From Sphingobacteriales bacterium TSM_CSM (GTDB taxonomy: Bacteria; Bacteroidota; Bacteroidia; Chitinophagales; UBA2359), in assembly GCA_002212725.1 (NCBI GenBank), contig MTCR01000059.1:1-41784 (forward strand): a stretch of DNA of 41,784 bases, read 5' to 3'. The notes beneath the pieces are model-generated. The model was not told where the DNA came from, ran no database searches, and saw nothing but the letters and a program-made list of their open reading frames with translations. Shown here piece after piece: positions 41,301 to 41,784 of the stretch (within the stretch, counting starts at the first letter, position 1; each line of letters opens with the position of its first letter). A program made the position numbers and the translations under genes.

Positions 41301-41784
41301 CAACAGTGGTTACTCCTTTGTGGAATTCAACGCCATTTAACGGAAGTAACCCGTCACCGGTAGTTGCTCCGGTTAATTCATAAGAAGCTATCAGAAGCAA
41401 ACAGTTATCGCTACCCACCAGAGGGTTAAATTCCGGGGAATCGGCTATATATCCGCACAAAGGACTTTGCGTATTCCGTGTTTGATTTTCGGGACATACC
41501 AATACAGGATCTTCTGTATCAGTCACCACCACGGTAAAGGTGCATTGACTCGTGTTGCCCGATCCATCTGTGGCAATCGAAATAACCGGGGTTGTTCCAA
41601 CTATAAAAAACGAACCGGGGTTAATGCTGTATGTTACCGAAACGGTTCCGCAATTGTCGGTAGCAGATGCCGAATAGTTAACCACTGCTCCGCATTGACC
41701 CAGGTCGTTTTCGGCAGTAACGGGCGATGCAGGGCAGGTAATGGCGGGATTTTGGTTGTCAACTACCACTACAGCAAAACTGCA
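38326..41784 (-). CDS. HYR-repeat surface protein with T9SS type A sorting domain (5' end outside window)
   Basis: The frame stays open to the window edge, so the N-terminus is missing; 1,152 residues are visible. At least 11 HYR (hyalin-like Ig) repeats of about 75-90 residues are in tandem, preceded by the tail of another. Each has a CP-start (DPVLVCPENQ, PPVLTCPDDI), a DNC or equivalent, a GVTTVEWTA-type strand, and a closing CTFTVTV. A SprB-like segment follows (SLTVTGGNPCPGGVYNYVW). The last 85 residues or so are a T9SS type A sorting domain (IAIVPNPFEHQTTVIF, SITDLNGREV, GLPEGLYICRI, EKLLLMEGQR). It is exported through T9SS and anchored or released, probably an adhesin or matrix protein. 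It is convergent with the rhomboid gene. Confidence 0.95.
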   Translation of the reverse strand, partial: CSFAVVVVDNQNPAITCPASPVTAENDLGQCGAVVNYSASATDNCGTVSVTYSINPGSFFIVGTTPVISIATDGSGNTSQCTFTVVVTDTEDPVLVCPENQTRNTQSPLCGYIADSPEFNPLVGSDNCLLLIASYELTGATTGDGLLPLNGVEFHKGVTTVEWTAQDLSGNSTACSFTVTVLDDDNPQVNCVGDQIRATDFNTCTYTTVDTEFDWTDSNDNCGVIVSATYTLDGATSGSGASTLAGIVFAKGVTTVTWTVTDDSGNTGTCTFTVTVNDYQLPQVTCTATQERVALPGTCLYTSTGNEFDPLGTTDNCGVTSVVYNLFGVTTGNGYSTLAGVNFNVGQTVVVWIAADAADNTNTCTFNVVVKDEEPPVLTCPDDILQPAAAGTCATAVTYTATAADLCSSTTIDIFPPSGSSFAVGTHSVEVTATDVYGNASVCNFNVTVVDTEPPVVTCPDDIIIQATSGLCSSVVNFEPQAADNCGNTTITAVPASGSTFNTGATPVIVTAVDGAGLVSAPCTFTVTVIDVTAPVLTCPADIVQSAASGGCSAEVTVPLPTVSDCAIVTLTNDYTGTANASGIYYAGGTLVTYTASDVAGNSSSCSFLVNITDVTGSGTAIACPADIVQPALDGFCNTPVYWEEPEPIDLCGGTITSLVSSIAPGSTFDVGVTTVEYTAIDEANNTATCSFTVTVTDTQSPTIICPENITQIAAEGECTATITVPFISAFDNCAVVNLTNDYTNYADASGVYNLGTTLVTATAFDAAANQTSCSFEVTVTQSFNISCPTNFNYVLPTGACKMPVSGLSPVVSDACGLAYTVTYDATGATVTSGNNDISGHEFVVGTTQVVYTLADTDGNYLASCSFNIEITDAQLPEITCPKNISVSSALPVTVFYNNPTATDNCIVNSVSLVSGLPSGSTFPLGVSTVTYAATDVSGNSVTCSFTVSVQPAIFPMQISSIVQSNSVVFPGPYNGSISLTVTGGNPCPGGVYNYVWAGPVSWIGGGSATGSTITGIPNGWYTVTVTDCGLDGIAGTGDEQTLVGWYYVPFKLGGGKTGLENLGSIAIVPNPFEHQTTVIFNADRSCNVEVSITDLNGREVAILYNGFAAAGESYTLPFDARGLPEGLYICRIISSDGMQLQEKLLLMEGQR

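Noticed and set aside
38326..41784. Regular spacing in this region that could suggest a CRISPR-like array
   Set aside because: The period is about 230-270 nt and in frame; it reflects tandem HYR domains, not short direct repeats with unique spacers.
1..41784. tRNA, rRNA, tmRNA genes or insertion sequences
   Set aside because: No TpsiC-arm-like sequence in a cloverleaf context, no rRNA-like stretch, and no transposase frame or terminal inverted repeats were recognised.

Overview
The window looks like chromosomal DNA of a Bacteroidota bacterium. The evidence is two kinds of type IX secretion (T9SS) sorting domain (a gliding-motility type B C-terminus and a Por-type type A C-terminus), HYR, PKD and SprB-like surface repeats, TAnnTTTG-type -7 promoter elements, start sites without Shine-Dalgarno sequences, an S16 protein with a long acidic tail, and YceI, NlpE and rhomboid families typical of the phylum. 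The genus cannot be read from the sequence.

Layout: (1) 1-3.6 kb, minus strand: a type I restriction-modification locus (hsdM, hsdS and the first codons of a further gene running off the edge), preceded by a 57-codon ORF and a good promoter. (2) 3.8-8.8 kb: a secreted DUF4874/DUF4832 protein that ends abruptly in a PKD-like domain, then an NlpE-like lipoprotein, an M24 peptidase-like protein, a YceI protein and an HD-domain (p)ppGpp-hydrolase-like protein. (3) 8.9-11.7 kb, minus strand: a compact type II R-M pair, endonuclease then methyltransferase, 2 nt apart. (4) 12.3-14.4 kb: an unusual protein that combines Vps62-like repeats, an aerolysin-like pore-forming module and a LamG lectin domain. 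(5) 14.7-16.9 kb, minus strand: a membrane protein, a VOC protein and the essential GTPase EngB. (6) 17.1-30 kb, plus strand: proS, then an 11.2-kb gene for a 3,721-residue T9SS type B surface protein. (7) 30-35 kb: a five-bladed-propeller protein, a second YceI paralogue, an alpha/beta-hydrolase lipoprotein and a PP2C-TM-TPR fusion. (8) 35.3-38.3 kb, plus strand: an FRG-domain protein, rpsP, rimM and a rhomboid protease. (9) 38.3 kb to the end, minus strand: the 3' part of a gene for a protein with at least 11 HYR repeats and a T9SS type A sorting domain, cut by the window edge.

Housekeeping genes (engB, proS, rpsP-rimM) are interleaved with accessory modules: two R-M systems, a possible pore-forming protein, an FRG protein and very large cell-surface proteins. 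Long gene-poor spacers around 7, 12 and 15.8 kb carry a dispersed GCAAAG-rich repeat. The most unusual items are the Vps62/aerolysin/LamG protein, the PP2C-TM-TPR fusion with an altered metal-site motif, and the giant repeat protein with an embedded glycine-rich segment. No tRNA, rRNA, insertion sequence or CRISPR array was seen.
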